The notes below the pieces were generated by a model. The model searched no databases. It saw nothing but the letters and a program-made list of their open reading frames with translations, and was not told the origin of the DNA. From the IMG/VR virus record IMGVR_UViG_3300034060_001689, positions 1-33,439 of that record: DNA of 33,439 nucleotides. One strand, 5' to 3'. Shown here one piece after another: positions 31,484 through 33,439 of this stretch. A program made the position numbers and the translations under genes. This stretch comes from a virus. The stretch's first letter is position 1. Each line of letters starts with the position of its first letter.

Positions 31484-33142
31484 TTATTTAGATAAGAAAG
31501 GGTTAGTATCTGTAGATGAATTTAACCACTCATTATATTTCGATAAGGATTCTTCATTGAAGTTACCTGGATCAATTCTGAAAACCATAAGTTCATTCTC
31601 AGTTAATTCAACTAAACCATTAATATCTAAATTAACTACTGGGTTAGAACTAATATTTAAAGCGAAAATATTAGGGAATTTTTTTGACCAACCTGTAAGG
31701 TTTACATCTTTAATACTATTGTTTCTAAAAGAAGCTACTTGTAATTTAGACGCTTCAGGTAATTTATCTAAAGATGGTAGTTTAGTTAAACCACATCCTT
31801 CAGCTGTTAAATTTGTTAAATTTTTAAAATTACTTAAATCTGGTAATTCACCTAATGGTAAATTATTAAAATCTAATTTCTCAACATCGGGATTTAAAAA
31901 TTCAACTAATGAAATCCCTTTAACATTAGATAATAACCATTTTAAATATTTATTATTGTTTAATGGACCTTTATCTAAAGAAGCTTTTTGTTTTATACTC
32001 TCAACACCTTCTTTATATACTTCTGGAGAAATAACTGATTCAACAGAACCACCAAATTTATTTAAATAATTAATATATTTACTTTCCATTAATCCAGATC
32101 CTTTTTTAATATCCATTTCCGCCAAAGCAGTTAATTCTTTTAAGAAGAAATTTCTTAATCCTGAATATTTACTAAGTACCTCTTGTAATGTGATTTTAGC
32201 ACCTGGTTTATCGATAGAAGCATTACTTTTATCATGTATCTGATCACTTTCAAAATGAAATTGTAATGGATAAATAATATTATCTTTTTCTGTAAATAAT
32301 TCTTTCGGCATAATTACATAATAATCTGATAAAGAACCATCAGGTTTCAGATGATCTCTTCTATATCTATCAAAGTATGTATTATCCTCTCTTCTAGTAC
32401 ACCAAGTAGCTAATGGACCTAATGGTTCACAACTTGATTCACGAGTTAATGGTGTATATACTAAAACACTACCATCTCTATAAGCTAATTTAGCCTCACC
32501 TAAATCTATATATTTCTTTAACTTTTTCCAAAGAGGACTTTCTGAACCTTCACCTTCACCTTCTTCATCTTCATCATCAGCAGTTTCTATAAATGGACTA
32601 ATCACAGTATATAATTGAGACAAACTAGTATATTGATTTATATCTGAAACATTTTGTGGAGCATTTGGTCTATTAGGAGCACTTCTTTTAAATAATTTTT
32701 TATTTTTTATTTTATCAAAAATACCTAAAAATTCATTTACTTCCATTAAATCTTCGCTAACAAATCTAATCGCAGCTTCTTCATCACCTTCCGCAATGTG
32801 TTTTAAAAACACATTTATAATCCATTGTACATATTGTTTATTAGTAGTAGGATCACTTGAAACTATATCATTAAAAGTTTGATCAGTTAATTTGATAGAT
32901 TCTTTACCTTTTTTACTTTTTACTTTATAAGCTAAATCAATACCATCATGATTTTGTAAAGGTTTTAATGAATCTTTTTGTGGTTTCATTCCTCCTGGTA
33001 TTCTTTCTTCACCTGATTCTAACTCACCTTCTACTGATTTATCTAAAATTTTAGGATCAATTACATATTGTCCTTTTAAAAATTGTACTCTATCTTCTTT
33101 TAAAAGGGTTTTTAATTGATTTTCTGTTATTATATATTTCAT
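31484..33142 (-). CDS. LRR protein with a WCT-motif domain and prohead-type leader, unknown
   Basis: The 552-residue product begins MKYIITENQLKTLLKED, one of the clear forms of the shared leader (ITE-N, residue 7). A helical part follows (YVQWIINVFLKHIAEGDEEA near 105). After an acidic linker (about 186-200) comes a domain at about 205-310 with LGPLATWCTR and YYVIMPKE then PLQFHFESDQIHD. I recall this WCT domain from other phage proteins of unknown function. The C-terminal third (about 421-512) contains leucine-rich repeats: KLDFNNLPLGELPDLSNFKN, then LTAEGCGLTKLPSL, then NIFALNISSNPVVNLDI. LRRs usually bind protein. The late box is 17 bases upstream. A packaged, perhaps ejected, protein that binds a host target is the most interesting inference, but no target is visible. 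Confidence 0.7.
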   Translation of the reverse strand: MKYIITENQLKTLLKEDRVQFLKGQYVIDPKILDKSVEGELESGEERIPGGMKPQKDSLKPLQNHDGIDLAYKVKSKKGKESIKLTDQTFNDIVSSDPTTNKQYVQWIINVFLKHIAEGDEEAAIRFVSEDLMEVNEFLGIFDKIKNKKLFKRSAPNRPNAPQNVSDINQYTSLSQLYTVISPFIETADDEDEEGEGEGSESPLWKKLKKYIDLGEAKLAYRDGSVLVYTPLTRESSCEPLGPLATWCTRREDNTYFDRYRRDHLKPDGSLSDYYVIMPKELFTEKDNIIYPLQFHFESDQIHDKSNASIDKPGAKITLQEVLSKYSGLRNFFLKELTALAEMDIKKGSGLMESKYINYLNKFGGSVESVISPEVYKEGVESIKQKASLDKGPLNNNKYLKWLLSNVKGISLVEFLNPDVEKLDFNNLPLGELPDLSNFKNLTNLTAEGCGLTKLPSLDKLPEASKLQVASFRNNSIKDVNLTGWSKKFPNIFALNISSNPVVNLDINGLVELTENELMVFRIDPGNFNEESLSKYNEWLNSSTDTNPFLSK

Positions 33143-33159
33143 ATTAAATTATTTTACTT

Positions 33160-33167
33160 ATAAATAT
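33160..33167 (-). promoter_or_regulatory. Putative late promoter box ATATTTAT
   Basis: Read on the minus strand as ATATTTAT then AAGTAAAA, 17 bases before the ATG at 33142. Confidence 0.6.
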
Positions 33168-33193
33168 AACGTTTTTATTAAAAATTTCCAAAT

Positions 33194-33439
33194 TTAATTT
33201 ACTACATCAGATCTAACCCAACCTGAATCGATACCACTCACAGGTTTAGTAAGTTTTACCTTATACCAATTAAAACCTTTACTATCTACAAATGTTTTAA
33301 TTATTGATCCAATTTTATTAGGGTATTTTATTGTTGAAATTTTATCACTTTCTCTATCAGCGTATTTTCTTACATTAACATAATTATCACCACCTGATAC
33401 ATTTTTAGGGTAAATTACATCACCAATTGATTTTTTAGT
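33194..33439 (-). CDS. C-terminal part of a bacterial SH3-domain protein, 5' end missing
   Basis: The frame is open from the right edge to TAA at 33194-33196, giving 81 visible residues with no start. They read as one SH3b-type domain: NYVNVRKYADRESDKISTIK, then IIKTFVDSKGFNWYKVKL, then GWVRSDVVN. The VNVR start, the W-Y-K-V centre and the GWV end are typical of the fold. Such domains often bind cell-wall peptides and are found in lysins and wall-directed proteins, but also elsewhere. The N-terminal part, which would decide the function, is outside the window. The stop is 52 bases from the next gene start. Confidence 0.7.
   Translation of the reverse strand, partial: TKKSIGDVIYPKNVSGGDNYVNVRKYADRESDKISTIKYPNKIGSIIKTFVDSKGFNWYKVKLTKPVSGIDSGWVRSDVVN

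Noticed and set aside
31557-32069. 170-residue plus-strand frame opposite the LRR gene
   Set aside because: The minus strand encodes a coherent LRR solenoid; this frame has no recognisable features.
1-33439. tRNA genes, CRISPR array, insertion sequence, integrase or attachment site
   Set aside because: No cloverleaf, regularly spaced repeat, transposase or recombinase signature was noticed by eye; a tRNA scan would be the decisive check.

Overview
The window is part of the genome of a tailed phage with a contractile tail (T4-like myovirus type), very A/T-rich, most likely infecting a member of the Bacteroidota (Flavobacteriia-like). The phage assignment rests on a head-morphogenesis block on the minus strand: large terminase (gp17), portal (gp20), prohead protease (gp21), acidic scaffold (gp22) and major capsid protein (gp23). 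They lie in T4 order, but without tail sheath and tube genes between terminase and portal. The host guess rests on three things: a TTTG-N20-TATATTTG promoter of the Bacteroidota type in front of a DNA methyltransferase, the general absence of Shine-Dalgarno sequences, and a flavobacterial-looking signal peptide on one secreted protein.

Layout. Positions 1-7345 (plus strand): the end of a GT-B glycosyltransferase, a family-2 glycosyltransferase, a gp55-like late sigma factor, then structural and baseplate genes including a gp5-like OB-fold hub protein. Positions 7337-17986 (minus): the head block. Positions 17162-24791 (minus): mostly uncharacterised genes, including very acidic, repeat-bearing and lysine-rich proteins, a predicted nucleotidyltransferase, a KTSC protein and an Hsp20 chaperone. 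Positions 24877-25800 (minus) and 25853-28330 (plus): a divergent pair, a DNA methyltransferase and a ClpC-type AAA+ unfoldase. Positions 28438-29265 (plus): a secreted CAP-like protein. Positions 29286-33439 (minus): large uncharacterised proteins, a short gene interrupted at a dnaX-like slippery A-tract, a leucine-rich-repeat protein and the end of an SH3-domain protein. There is no gene-free stretch above 300 bases; the longest gap is about 125 bases, and most larger gaps hold a promoter motif, a terminator or both.

Two window-wide signals stand out. First, 17 genes on both strands are preceded by the box ATATTTAT (16 exact, one CTATTTAT), usually 12-25 bases before the start codon. It is probably the late promoter read by the sigma factor encoded here. 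Its opposite strand reads ATAAATAT, so it resembles the T4 late box in inverted orientation. Second, a group of otherwise unrelated proteins share a short N-terminus of the form MK-(K)-I-x-[LI]-[TN]-E-[SNT]. This ends in the [LI]-x-E site cut by T4-type prohead proteases, and the same kind of site (LNE-S) sits at the expected maturation position of the major capsid protein. I infer that these proteins, including a predicted nucleotidyltransferase and an LRR protein, may be targeted into the prohead, processed and possibly ejected into the host. No tRNA, CRISPR array, insertion sequence or integrase was seen.
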